From Aestuariivirga litoralis (GTDB lineage Bacteria; Pseudomonadota; Alphaproteobacteria; Rhizobiales; Aestuariivirgaceae): DNA of 64,000 bases. This document shows positions 7,520-20,719 of this stretch, piece by piece (the first letter of the stretch is position 1; each line of letters begins with the position of its first letter). The DNA lies in the NCBI RefSeq assembly GCF_015714715.1, contig NZ_WAHS01000002.1, positions 310,001 through 374,000 on the forward strand, read 5' to 3'. Made by a program: the position numbers and the translations under genes. The notes below the pieces were generated by a model, which was given only the letters and a program-made list of their open reading frames with translations, searched no databases and had not been told where the DNA came from.

Positions 7520-8827
7520 ATGAACGCACCGATCACCCGTGAGCCCGCAGGTTCCAACAAAGCCTGGGTGGAGCGCCGCAGCAAAGCCGTCTCCCGCGGC
7601 ATCGGCATGGGTGCAGCGGTCATGGCTGAGCGGGCCGAGAATTCCGAAATCTGGGATATTGAAGGCAATCGTTACGTTGATTTCGGCGGCGGCATCGCCG
7701 TGGTCAATACCGGCCACCGCCACCCGCTGGTCATGAAGCGGGTTTATGAGCAGCTCGAAAAAGTCACGCATACATGCGCGATGGTGATGCCCTACGCACC
7801 CTTCATCGAAGTGTGTGAAAAGCTCAACGCCGTGGCGCCGATTTCCGGCGAGAAGAAATCCGCCCTCGTCACCACCGGTGCCGAAGCGGTCGAAAATGCC
7901 ATCAAATATGCGCGCGCCTATACCGGCCGCAGCGACGTGATCGCCTTCCATGGCGGCTTCCATGGCCGTACACTTTTGGGCATGGCGCTCACCGGCAAGG
8001 TGCAGCCCTACAAGGCCAAGTTCGGCCCCATGCCTGCCGGCATCTGGCACGTGCCATTCCCGGTTGAGCATCGCGGCATCACGGTGGAAGATTCCATTCA
8101 CGCCATCGAGCTTCTGTTCAAATGCGATGTGGAGCCGCAGCGCGTCGCCGCCATCATCATCGAGCCCGTGCAGGGCGAGGGCGGTTTCTATGTTGCGCCC
8201 AAGGAATTGATGCAGCGCCTGCGCAAGCTGTGCGACGAGCATGGCATCTTGCTGATCGCCGATGAAATCCAGTCCGGCTTTGGCCGCACCGGAAAATTTT
8301 TCGCGATGGAGCATTTCGGCGTGGAGCCTGATTTGATGACAGCGGCGAAATCCCTGGCCGGCGGCTTCCCGCTCGCCGCCGTGGTCGGCAAGGCCGCCAT
8401 CATGGACGCGCCAGATCCAGGCGGCATCGGCGGCACCTATGCCGGCAACGCCATTGCCTGCGCCGCAGCCTTGGGCGTGTTCGAAGCCTTCGAAACCGAA
8501 GACTTGTTGAACAAGGCATTGAAGCAGGGCGAAACCATCATGAAGCGCCTGAAGGCGATCAAGGCCAAGGGCAAGGGCATGCCGATGGGCGACATCCGCG
8601 GCCTGGGCGCCATGTGTGCCTTTGAAGTGGTCACCAAGCAGGACTCCGATGAGCCCGACGCGGCAGGCACCAAAGCCCTCGTGGCAAAATGCCTGGAGCG
8701 CGGCTTGCTCATTCTGTCCTGCGGTGTTTACGCCAACACCATCCGCCTGCTCACCCCGCTCACTGCATCTGATCTGGTGCTGAACGAGGGCCTCGACATT
8801 CTGGAGGCGGCCATCACCGGAAACTGA
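7520..8827 (+). CDS. gabT: 4-aminobutyrate aminotransferase
   Basis: This 435-residue class-III PLP aminotransferase has the PLP-binding Lys at residue 277 in MTAAKSLAGGFPL, the Asp of LLIADEIQSGFGRTG, and the GabT-like N-terminus RRSKAVSRGIGMGAAV. It moves the amino group of GABA to 2-oxoglutarate, giving succinate semialdehyde and glutamate. An AAGGAG ribosome-binding site lies before the ATG. A GST gene follows after 3 bp, probably in the same transcript. No gabD is adjacent. A 5-aminovalerate or other omega-aminotransferase role cannot be excluded. Confidence 0.92.
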   Translation: MNAPITREPAGSNKAWVERRSKAVSRGIGMGAAVMAERAENSEIWDIEGNRYVDFGGGIAVVNTGHRHPLVMKRVYEQLEKVTHTCAMVMPYAPFIEVCEKLNAVAPISGEKKSALVTTGAEAVENAIKYARAYTGRSDVIAFHGGFHGRTLLGMALTGKVQPYKAKFGPMPAGIWHVPFPVEHRGITVEDSIHAIELLFKCDVEPQRVAAIIIEPVQGEGGFYVAPKELMQRLRKLCDEHGILLIADEIQSGFGRTGKFFAMEHFGVEPDLMTAAKSLAGGFPLAAVVGKAAIMDAPDPGGIGGTYAGNAIACAAALGVFEAFETEDLLNKALKQGETIMKRLKAIKAKGKGMPMGDIRGLGAMCAFEVVTKQDSDEPDAAGTKALVAKCLERGLLILSCGVYANTIRLLTPLTASDLVLNEGLDILEAAITGN

Positions 8828-8830
8828 GCC

Positions 8831-9463
8831 ATGGCAAAATATGTTCTCTATGGCGGCCCAGGGTCTGGTTCAGTTTCGGTTGAAGCTGCTTTGCAAGAAG
8901 CTGGGGCCGATTTCGATCTGGTGCATATTGACACCAACAAGAAGGAAAACTTCGACGCGAAATTCACCGCCATCAATCCGCGCCAGCAAATTCCGGCGTT
9001 GATTTTACTTGATGGAACTGTCGTGACCGAATGTGCCGCCATTTTGTTGCACATCGCCGATGCGTTCCCTACTGCAAATCTAGCGCCAAAGCCGGGCAGC
9101 AGTGCGCGTGCCCTGCATGACCGCTGGTTGGTCTTCCTTGCCGTGAATATCTACGAAGGGGAATTGCGCAAAGGCTATTCCGACCGTTATTCCGACGATA
9201 TTGGCCACGCTCAGGCGATCGCCGGAGCTGCGGGTAAATATGTCGAGCGCCATTATGGGATTCTGGAGCAGCAAATCGGCGCGGGGCCATATTTCCTTGG
9301 CCAGCAATTCTCGGTTCTGGATATCTATATCTGGATGGTGGCGCAGTGGATGGACCAGGACTGGTTAGTCAGCAACTGCCCCAAGGTTCTTGCGCTTGCC
9401 AATGCCGTAAAGGCGCGCCCCAAGATCAACAAAGTGCAAGCCAGCCATTTCGGCGCGGCTTGA
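8831..9463 (+). CDS. Glutathione S-transferase family protein
   Basis: The 210-residue protein has a GST layout: a thioredoxin-like N-terminal domain (YVLYGGPGSGSVSVEAAL, then INPRQQIPALILLDG with the cis-Pro before the strand, then TECAAILLHIAD) and an all-helical C-terminal domain with FLGQQFSVLDIYIW. The Ser near residue 14 could be the glutathione-activating residue. It begins 3 bp after gabT, so the two are probably co-transcribed. The substrate is unknown. Confidence 0.85.
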   Translation: MAKYVLYGGPGSGSVSVEAALQEAGADFDLVHIDTNKKENFDAKFTAINPRQQIPALILLDGTVVTECAAILLHIADAFPTANLAPKPGSSARALHDRWLVFLAVNIYEGELRKGYSDRYSDDIGHAQAIAGAAGKYVERHYGILEQQIGAGPYFLGQQFSVLDIYIWMVAQWMDQDWLVSNCPKVLALANAVKARPKINKVQASHFGAA

Positions 9464-9495
9464 TTTCAACATGATGAGGCGTTAACGGCGCGGAC

Positions 9496-10197
9496 ATGAA
9501 ATTCTTGTCCGCGCTTCTTTTTGCCATTGCCTTTGCGCCTTCGGCTCATGCCGTACCGCTGATCGAGTATCACATGCACATGAAGCCGGCGCCTGCAGGC
9601 CAGAAGCGCGTGGCGCTCACTTTCGATGCCTGCACGGGCAAGGTGGATGAGCGCATTCTAGAAACGTTGGTGAAGGACGAGGTGAAGGCCACCATTTTCG
9701 TCACCGCTCGCTGGCTGAAGCGCAACCCGGCGGCCATTGCCACCTTCAAGGCGCATCCCGAACTTTTCCAGATCGAGAACCATGGCGCCAAACATCTGCC
9801 AGCCATTGATGTGCCGGAACCGGTTTACGGCCTGGTGCCCGCAGGCTCACCGAAGGCCGTGAGCGAAGAAGTAGAAAATGGCGCCGCCGCTGTGCAGGCC
9901 CGTTTCGGCCACTGGCCGAAATGGTATCGCGGTGCCGCTGCAGAATACACTGCAACGTCGCTGGAACTGATCAAATCACTCGGCTTCGAAGTGGCAGGAT
10001 TCTCCATGTCCGGCGATGGTGGTGCCAGCTGGACCAGCGATCACGCCGCTCACGCGGTGGCCGCCGCCCAGGATGGAGACGTGATCATCGCTCACATCAA
10101 TCAACCGAAGAAACCCGCAGGCGCCGGCGTGGTGCAGGGTATGCTGAAACTGAAAGCCGAGGGCTTCACCTTTGTGCGGTTGAACGAAGGGTTCTAA
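9496..10197 (+). CDS. Secreted polysaccharide deacetylase (NodB-fold) with unusual motif 1
   Basis: The 233-residue protein begins with a signal peptide (MKFLSALLFAIAFAPSAHA) and carries a NodB homology domain. Motif 1 reads TFDACTG instead of TFDDGP, so the second Asp, usually a metal ligand, is Ala. The HxxxxH metal-binding region is represented by NHGAKH, and later segments WYRGAAAEYT and DVIIAHINQP match the RPP and His-containing motifs 3-5. NodB-fold enzymes remove acetyl groups from cell-wall or exported polysaccharides. Whether this one remains a metal-dependent deacetylase is uncertain. Confidence 0.8.
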   Translation: MKFLSALLFAIAFAPSAHAVPLIEYHMHMKPAPAGQKRVALTFDACTGKVDERILETLVKDEVKATIFVTARWLKRNPAAIATFKAHPELFQIENHGAKHLPAIDVPEPVYGLVPAGSPKAVSEEVENGAAAVQARFGHWPKWYRGAAAEYTATSLELIKSLGFEVAGFSMSGDGGASWTSDHAAHAVAAAQDGDVIIAHINQPKKPAGAGVVQGMLKLKAEGFTFVRLNEGF

Positions 10198-10204
10198 CCC
10201 CCGC

Positions 10205-10528
10205 TCAACGCTGTCCCGGCGCCAAATCCCTCACGCGCGCTACGAAGGCCGCAATCTCATCGTTGCTGAAAGACGTGTGCACCCGCTTGTCGCTTGCAGG
10301 ATGATGGATCAGGCCCAGATTGGCTTCGGGGTGCCAACTCTTCACCGGCCGCATCGGCCGCACCACCAGATTGCCTCCGCAATTAATGCAAACATTGTGC
10401 AGCACTTTCTCGGCGCAGTCCGCGCAATAGGTGCATTCATAGGTGCAAATGCGGGCATCTTCACTCTGCGGCGGCAGGTCTTTGTCGCAGAGCTCGCAAT
10501 TGGGCCGCAGTTCAAGTCGGGGCATCAT
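10205..10528 (-). CDS. DUF1272-type small Cys-rich protein
   Basis: The 107-residue protein opens with LELRPNCELCDKDLPP and contains CTYECTYCADCAEKVLHNVCINCGG, a dense set of CxxC pairs that should bind zinc. This matches the DUF1272 family of unknown function. Its start overlaps the end of the upstream glycosyltransferase gene by 17 bp, so it is probably the last gene of the gltB-gltD-GT-GT transcript. It converges on the polysaccharide deacetylase with a 7-bp gap. Confidence 0.82.
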   Translation of the reverse strand: MMPRLELRPNCELCDKDLPPQSEDARICTYECTYCADCAEKVLHNVCINCGGNLVVRPMRPVKSWHPEANLGLIHHPASDKRVHTSFSNDEIAAFVARVRDLAPGQR

Positions 10529-11633
10529 TTACCTCCTGAAACAAACCAGCGCGGGCCATCGCCTCAACCAACGCCTGATCAATCCGGTCATCCGTTTGAA
10601 TGGGGCGCGTGATGGCCCGATCGGCACGCCAGCTGGTGATGGCACGAAAATGCCTGATGCCAAATTTCGGAGTATGGTGTTGGCTCCCGCGGGAATTGGC
10701 GATGGAATGTATTTTCCACTGACTCCCGTGCCAGATGCGCCACGGCGCAGCGCACCACTTTGGCGTATTGAAAACATCCGGCTGGGCCGCCACGTGCACA
10801 AAATCGCAATGCCGGCGGGGCTGTGTTTCTTCACGCGTCGTTGCCTCACAAATCCAATGGCCACCAAAGATAATGAAGCCGAACAAGGAACGCTCTGCCG
10901 CAGAAAACACTGAGCGATTGCCATCCTCGGCCAGCACAAGTTCATCAATATCGCCTTGCAGCACAGACCGCGCCTTGGCGAGATATCGGAACCGCGCGTG
11001 ATTCAACACGCCGTAGGGAGAGAAATCAGAGTCCCATTTTTTGTGGGGTCCTCCCACGGCTCCAAAGGGAAACTGCCAGTCCACGACCTTCATAACATCA
11101 CCCGGGAACCGGTTCTTGAGAACCGCTTCCAGTTCGGTCGGCGTATAGCGGTCAGAATTGTTGTCATAGATCAGCAGCGCATTGGCGCCGTGGTTCTTCG
11201 CATGAAACTGAAAAGAGTCAGCGATCCATTGCGGGTCATTGTTTTTCGATTGCGTCAGCATCACGCGGCGCCCGGCAAACAGGGGATAATCGGTAACCTG
11301 AGGAATGATGGTCTGGGTGACGCCGCCAAAGGGAACCTCAAGACGCTCAGCTCGGGTCTTCAGCCTGATTTCTGCAGTCCGGTCGCGCGCGAAATATCTC
11401 AACCGGGCATGACCGCCCGCCGCCTTCTGCAGCGCAGCCAGCAGCTCATCCTTGAGATTGAGCAGAGGCGGCGCAATGAAAACCAGTTCGCGTCCAACAC
11501 GAAAACAATCGTAAAAGACCGTGCGCCGATCATAGTTCTTGAGATAGTCAGGCTGCCGCAATTCCTCCGGGCGGATGATGTCTCTCTTTACAACTGAATG
11601 ATCAGGCAGAACAAAACTGCTCAAGCCTTTCAT
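10512..11633 (-). CDS. GT92-like glycosyltransferase, paralogue 1
   Basis: About 373 residues. A GT-A-type core is visible: NNDPQWIADSFQFHAKNHGA then LLIYDNNSD, the first strand and nucleotide-sugar region, and GDIDELVL, a DxD-type metal motif. This resembles glycosyltransferase family 92 and related DUF616 proteins. The late HFRAITSWR is shared with the paralogue at 11649-12767. A GTG at 11642 is an alternative start, but the ATG at 11633 aligns with the paralogue start MKGLSSFVLP. No signal peptide is evident. Acceptor and sugar are unknown; the protein may decorate a surface polysaccharide. Confidence 0.7.
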   Translation of the reverse strand: MKGLSSFVLPDHSVVKRDIIRPEELRQPDYLKNYDRRTVFYDCFRVGRELVFIAPPLLNLKDELLAALQKAAGGHARLRYFARDRTAEIRLKTRAERLEVPFGGVTQTIIPQVTDYPLFAGRRVMLTQSKNNDPQWIADSFQFHAKNHGANALLIYDNNSDRYTPTELEAVLKNRFPGDVMKVVDWQFPFGAVGGPHKKWDSDFSPYGVLNHARFRYLAKARSVLQGDIDELVLAEDGNRSVFSAAERSLFGFIIFGGHWICEATTREETQPRRHCDFVHVAAQPDVFNTPKWCAAPWRIWHGSQWKIHSIANSRGSQHHTPKFGIRHFRAITSWRADRAITRPIQTDDRIDQALVEAMARAGLFQEVNDAPT

Positions 11634-11648
11634 GACGAGCACCGCAGC

Positions 11649-12767
11649 TCATTCCGAAGCATCATTCGACTCCTGGAACAATCCTGCGCCCTGCAACGCC
11701 TTCACCAATGGTTCATCAATCTTGTCATCCGCAGCAATAGGCCGTGTGCTCATTCGCACGGCACGCCAGCTGGTAATCGCGCTAAAATGCCTGATCTTGA
11801 AATCTGGACTGCGCAGCTCCGTGCCCGAGTAACCAGAGATGGAATGAATCTCCCAATTGCTGTCGTGCCGGTTTCGCCCCGGTACTGTGCACCATTTCGG
11901 CGTGCAGACGTTTTTCGGACTGGGCACCAGATGCAGAAAATCACGATGCCGAAGGGCCTGCCCGTCTGCCAGCGCAGTAGCGTCACTGATCCAATGGCCG
12001 TTATAGATGATGACACCGAAAGGTGAATTTTCGGCGGCAGAAAACACCGAACTCCTGCCATCCACCGCGACGATCAACTCATCAACATCGCCATGGAGTA
12101 CCGAACGGGCCGAGCGAAGGAAGCGAAACCGCGCATGGTTCAACACACCGAATTGGGAAAAATCCGAATCCCACATCTGCTGCGGCCCGCCCGTGACGCC
12201 GAAAGGAAAACGCCAGTCCACTACTTTGATCAACGCAGCAGGGAAACGGCGTTGAAGGCCATCTTCCAGTTCCGCCGTCTCGTAGCGGTCAGAATTGTTG
12301 TCATAGAGCAGCAACGCATTAGCGCCGTGACTTTTCGCATGAAACTGGAACCAGTCAGCGATCCATTGCGGGTCATTGTTCTTGGATTGCGTCAGCATCA
12401 CCCGCCGCATTTCAAACAAATGCGACTCGTTGGGTTGCGGCGTAATCATTTCCCTGATCCCGGCGAACGAAACCTCAAGTTCTTCGGCTCCGGTCTTCAG
12501 CCGAATTTCAACCGTGCGGTCACGCGCATAATAGTCGAGTTGTGCATTTCCGCTGGCCTTCTGCAGCGCAGACAGCAATTCGTCCTTGAAATTAATCAAG
12601 GGTGGCGCGACAAAAATCAGCGAGTCCCCTTCGCGAAAGCAGTCATAAAACACTGTGCGGAAGTCGTAGTTGGCAAGATAGCCGTCCTGCCGGAAAGCTT
12701 CGGGACGCGTAATTGTTCTCTTAACGCCCGAATCATCGGGCAGAACAAAACTGCTCAGACCTTTCAT
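11649..12767 (-). CDS. GT92-like glycosyltransferase, paralogue 2
   Basis: This 372-residue protein is a tandem paralogue of the gene at 10512-11633; by eye well over half of the aligned residues are identical, including RRVMLTQSKNNDPQWIAD, WDSDFS, VLNHARFR and SVFSAAE. The DxD-type motif reads GDVDELIV and the sugar-binding strand reads LLYDNNSD. It starts 24 bp after the gltD stop with no terminator between, so it is probably transcribed from the glt promoter. The function is a presumed nucleotide-sugar-dependent glycosyl transfer. Confidence 0.7.
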   Translation of the reverse strand: MKGLSSFVLPDDSGVKRTITRPEAFRQDGYLANYDFRTVFYDCFREGDSLIFVAPPLINFKDELLSALQKASGNAQLDYYARDRTVEIRLKTGAEELEVSFAGIREMITPQPNESHLFEMRRVMLTQSKNNDPQWIADWFQFHAKSHGANALLLYDNNSDRYETAELEDGLQRRFPAALIKVVDWRFPFGVTGGPQQMWDSDFSQFGVLNHARFRFLRSARSVLHGDVDELIVAVDGRSSVFSAAENSPFGVIIYNGHWISDATALADGQALRHRDFLHLVPSPKNVCTPKWCTVPGRNRHDSNWEIHSISGYSGTELRSPDFKIRHFSAITSWRAVRMSTRPIAADDKIDEPLVKALQGAGLFQESNDASE

Positions 12768-12791
12768 CGCGCCTTCCCCTGCGGGCCAGCC

Positions 12792-14210
12792 TTACCGCGG
12801 CAAAACGCTTTCACCCATCAGGAACTCATCGACGGCGCGCGCTGCCTGGCGGCCTTCGCGGATGGCCCATACCACCAGCGATTGGCCACGGCGCATGTCA
12901 CCGGCGGAGAAAACCTTGTCGATCGTCGTTTTGTAATTATGGACATTCGCATCAACATTGCCGCGCGGATCGATCTTCACGCCAAGGGTCTGCAACATGC
13001 CTTCATGCACCGGATGCACAAAGCCCATGGCCAGAAGAACCAGATCGGCCTTCAGATCGAACTCCGTGCCGGGCACCGGCTTGAAATCCGAACCCGCACG
13101 CGCGCATTTCAGTGTGGTCACCTTGCCATCAGCGCCCGCAAGCGACATGGTGGCCACCGCGAAATCGCGCTCTGCGCCTTCCTGATGCGACGACGATGTA
13201 CGCATCTTCATCGGCCAATTCGGCCAGGTCAGCGCCTTGTTTTCCTTCTCCGGCGGCTTTGGCATGATTTCAATTTGGGTGACAGACAGTGCACCCTGGC
13301 GGATCGACGTGCCGATACAGTCCGAGCCCGTGTCGCCACCGCCCACCACCACGACATGCTTGCCAGTGGCCAGAATGGGCCGGTTATCGAGCGGCGCTTC
13401 CTTGGAATTGCGCCGGTTTTGCTGCGGCAGGAATTCCATGGCGAAATGCACGCCATCCATCTCGCGCCCCGGAATGGGAAGGTCGCGCGGTTTTTCCGAA
13501 CCGCCGGTCAGCAGCACGGCATCAAATGAATCAACCAGCTGTTTGGCATCCTGCGTCACGCCGATATGCGCGCCATAATGGAAGGTCACACCCTCGCCTT
13601 CCATCTGGGTGACGCGCCGGTCAATCAGATGCTTCTCCATTTTGAAATCAGGAATGCCATAACGCATCAGGCCACCCACCTTGGCGTTCTTCTCGAACAG
13701 ATGCACTTCATGCCCGGCGCGCGCCAGTTGCTGCGCAGCCGCAAGGCCAGCCGGCCCGCCGCCCACAATGGCAACCTTCTTGCCGGTCTTCTCCGGCGCG
13801 ATAATCGGCTTCAGCCAGCCATTTTCCCAGGCTTTGTCCACGATCGCGCATTCGATCGTCTTGATAGTGACCGGGTTGTCATCAATGTTCAGCGTGCAGG
13901 ACGCCTCACAAGGGGCCGGGCAAACGCGGCCCGTAAATTCCGGGAAGTTGTTGGTGGAGTGAAGATTGCGCGACGCTTCTTCCCACGCATTATTATAAAC
14001 GAGGTCATTCCAATCCGGGATCTGGTTATTCACCGGGCAGCCATTGTGGCAATAAGGAATGCCGCAATTCATGCAGCGCGCCGCCTGGTTCTTCGTGCCT
14101 TCATCGCCCAGCGGGATGACGAACTCATTATAGTTGCGCACGCGGTCTGCCGCCGGACCATATTTGCGGTCCTGCCGGTCGATCTCAAGAAAGCCTGTGA
14201 TCTTGCCCAT
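12792..14210 (-). CDS. gltD: Glutamate synthase (NADPH) small subunit
   Basis: The 472-residue protein has the N-terminal Fe-S cluster region with [14 protein letters not shown] and CPAPCEASC, an FAD-binding [13 protein letters not shown] and an NADPH-binding [12 protein letters not shown]. It takes electrons from NADPH and passes them through FAD and Fe-S clusters to the large subunit. It starts 2 bp after the gltB stop, with AGGAG in the end of gltB as ribosome-binding site. Confidence 0.96.
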   Translation of the reverse strand: MGKITGFLEIDRQDRKYGPAADRVRNYNEFVIPLGDEGTKNQAARCMNCGIPYCHNGCPVNNQIPDWNDLVYNNAWEEASRNLHSTNNFPEFTGRVCPAPCEASCTLNIDDNPVTIKTIECAIVDKAWENGWLKPIIAPEKTGKKVAIVGGGPAGLAAAQQLARAGHEVHLFEKNAKVGGLMRYGIPDFKMEKHLIDRRVTQMEGEGVTFHYGAHIGVTQDAKQLVDSFDAVLLTGGSEKPRDLPIPGREMDGVHFAMEFLPQQNRRNSKEAPLDNRPILATGKHVVVVGGGDTGSDCIGTSIRQGALSVTQIEIMPKPPEKENKALTWPNWPMKMRTSSSHQEGAERDFAVATMSLAGADGKVTTLKCARAGSDFKPVPGTEFDLKADLVLLAMGFVHPVHEGMLQTLGVKIDPRGNVDANVHNYKTTIDKVFSAGDMRRGQSLVVWAIREGRQAARAVDEFLMGESVLPR

Positions 14211-14212
14211 GT

Positions 14213-18910
<4,698 letters not shown>

Positions 18911-19027
18911 GGCTTGAACTCCTCGGAAAGGACAGGTGTACTGACCTTATCAAGCACCAGGAAACTTATCGCGCAAGGAAATAATGAGATTGATTCAGAA
19001 AACGAAATAAAATTACGTGATTAGAAC

Positions 19028-19813
19028 TTAGACAGGCGTTGCCCAAGCTTGATGCACGATAAAGCCACCAACGATGATGACGAAGGCAGCAAACACGGCC
19101 TGCATTGCAGATTTGTGAAGTATCAGGCGGCCAGCAAAGCCCTGCCCGACTACACTGCCGATAAGGCCTCCGCCTAAGAAGAATGCCATCACCCGCCAAT
19201 CGATTGCGCCCGCAAGGGCATAGGAGAATGCCGTGCTGGCGCCGAAGGCCGCAACTCCTACCAGCGATGTGGCAACGGCAAAGCCGATGGGCATGCCGGA
19301 TGCGAACATGAGGCCCGGCACAATCAGGAAACCGCCACCGATGCCGAAAAAGCCCGCTAGCACCCCCACAACCATCCCTACTGCGACAAGCCACGGCACC
19401 ATGTGGCGTGCACTAGAGAAGGTGAGGCGCACATCAGGATCACCTTCGGCATTTTTCTTGGCAAGCATCAATGCGCCCACCATGATCATCAAGCCGCCAA
19501 AAAGCGCGAGCAGTTTCCTGCCATCCATCATCAACGCCAGATGCGAGCCAGCCAGCGAACCGTTCATCCCTGCAGCTGCAAAGACCAGCCCGCAGCGCCA
19601 TTTCACCAAGCCGCGCTTGGCCGCCATGAGCAAGTTTGCAGCGGCATTCAGTGCCACCGCAACGGCACTTGTTCCGATGGCAGCGTGAACCGAGGGCATG
19701 CCCACACCATACAGCAGAAGCGGTACCGCCAGAATAGAGCCGCCACCGCCAACAATCCCCAGGACAAGACCGACAATGGCACCGCCCGCGATCGTGACAA
19801 GATCAGCGCTCAC
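19028..19813 (-). CDS. TauE/SafE-family sulfite/sulfur-compound exporter
   Basis: This 261-residue membrane protein has about eight hydrophobic segments and two copies of the TauE/SafE repeat motif, GLVLGIVGGGGSILAVPLL near the N-terminus and VLAGFFGIGGGFLIVPGL in the second half. The family exports sulfite, sulfoacetate or related sulfur anions. It overlaps the rhodanese gene by 4 bp and stands in a locus with a BigR-like sensor and a persulfide dioxygenase, which produces sulfite; exporting that sulfite is the likely job. Confidence 0.88.
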   Translation of the reverse strand: MSADLVTIAGGAIVGLVLGIVGGGGSILAVPLLLYGVGMPSVHAAIGTSAVAVALNAAANLLMAAKRGLVKWRCGLVFAAAGMNGSLAGSHLALMMDGRKLLALFGGLMIMVGALMLAKKNAEGDPDVRLTFSSARHMVPWLVAVGMVVGVLAGFFGIGGGFLIVPGLMFASGMPIGFAVATSLVGVAAFGASTAFSYALAGAIDWRVMAFFLGGGLIGSVVGQGFAGRLILHKSAMQAVFAAFVIIVGGFIVHQAWATPV

Positions 19814-20322
19814 ACGCGGTTCCAGGGCGCAAGATGCAGAAGGCGCGCCATCATGCAGGTGCCACTCATGCCCGCAAAGACAAGCCCAAGGCCCACTGCG
19901 GCTGACAGCGCGTAGAAGCCAGGATTGGCCACGAATCCCAGACCAGCGCCGAGCGCCACAAGCGATCCGGCAGCGATCTGAACCTGACGCATCATTTCCA
20001 AGGGTTTCCTCCGATTGATCACGGTGGCGAAACCAGCTGATTTCCAGGCCTCAATCCCACCATCAAGCACCGCGAAACTCCCGCCTGTTGCCCGGGCCAG
20101 AAGCTCGGCATTCATCCGGGTGCGGGTGCCGCTTTTGCAGTGGAAAATAACCGGGGTCGATGTCAGGCCTGACTTCTCATCGCAAAGCCGCGCTAGGGAA
20201 ACATTACTGGCACCTGGTATGCTTTCGCGCGCAAATTCATCCTGCTCGCGGATGTCGATGAGCATCGCTCCACCGTCCATCTGTGCGCGTACTTCTTGGG
20301 CGGTCAGATTCTTCATGTTCAT
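19810..20322 (-). CDS. Rhodanese with C-terminal DUF2892 membrane hairpin (YgaP-like)
   Basis: The 170-residue protein has one rhodanese domain with active-site Cys62 in HCKSGTRT, followed from about residue 110 by two hydrophobic helices (MMRQVQIAAGSLVALGAGLG and FYALSAAVGLGLVFAGMSG) of the DUF2892 type. This is the YgaP arrangement: a membrane-anchored sulfurtransferase that takes sulfane sulfur on its Cys. A Cys also lies at the end of the second helix (GTCMMARLL). It lies between tauE and bigR in one leftward transcript and may transfer persulfide sulfur to thiosulfate or glutathione. Confidence 0.9.
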   Translation of the reverse strand: MNMKNLTAQEVRAQMDGGAMLIDIREQDEFARESIPGASNVSLARLCDEKSGLTSTPVIFHCKSGTRTRMNAELLARATGGSFAVLDGGIEAWKSAGFATVINRRKPLEMMRQVQIAAGSLVALGAGLGFVANPGFYALSAAVGLGLVFAGMSGTCMMARLLHLAPWNRV

Positions 20323-20329
20323 GTCGGCC

Positions 20330-20644
20330 TCAGCAGTAAAGGGTTTTCAGGGTTTTCATTAAAGTTGCCAGCTTACGATCAGCAACTGCATAATAAACGG
20401 CAGCGCCATTCCGGCGAAATTTCACCATATTCATTGCCCGCAACCGGGCCAGATGTTGCGACATGGCAGATTGTCCAAGCCCTGCTATTTCGGAAAGTTC
20501 GGCCACACTCGCTTCGCCTTTTTCAAGCAGTCCGCAAAGAATGAGCAGACGCTTCTCATTCGCGAGCTCCTTCAGGATTTCCGCAACACTAGCGGCTTTT
20601 TCAGACAGGCCGCCAATGGCAGAGAGTGGTGTTTTGGTCAGCAT
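20330..20644 (-). CDS. bigR: ArsR-family persulfide sensor, BigR/SqrR-like
   Basis: This 104-residue winged-helix protein contains GLGQSAMSQHLARLRAMNMV, the recognition helix of the ArsR family. Its only two cysteines are Cys37 (LLILCGLL) and Cys104 at the extreme C-terminus, matching the pair that forms a disulfide or polysulfide bridge in BigR and SqrR. In those proteins oxidation by persulfides releases DNA. It is the first gene of the bigR-rhodanese-tauE transcript and faces the persulfide dioxygenase gene across an AT-rich operator region. Confidence 0.88.
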   Translation of the reverse strand: MLTKTPLSAIGGLSEKAASVAEILKELANEKRLLILCGLLEKGEASVAELSEIAGLGQSAMSQHLARLRAMNMVKFRRNGAAVYYAVADRKLATLMKTLKTLYC

Positions 20645-20659
20645 TGCATTCGCCTAAAC

Positions 20660-20695
20660 ATTAGATATTGCTAATATAAGTGAATTCTAATATAA
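20660..20695. promoter_or_regulatory. Probable BigR operator between bigR and blh
   Basis: The divergent intergenic region holds an inverted repeat ATTAG-N6-CTAAT (20660-20675) and a direct repeat of CTAATATAA (20671-20679 and 20687-20695). It is far more AT-rich than its surroundings and lies between the starts of bigR and the dioxygenase gene, so one bound repressor could silence both. Assignment to BigR rests on position and on the AT-rich character of known BigR boxes. Confidence 0.6.
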
Positions 20696-20719
20696 AAGTC
20701 AATAGAAATGGAGAACGCC

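Noticed and set aside
10512-12767. The two glycosyltransferase genes as one gene broken by a frameshift
   Set aside because: Both copies are full length with their own start, DxD-type motif and C-terminal HF-AITSWR motif, so this is a tandem duplication and not a broken gene.
12093-13529. 478-codon open frame on the plus strand across the second glycosyltransferase gene and gltD
   Set aside because: It runs through two unrelated minus-strand genes with clear motifs, so it cannot be a conserved protein.
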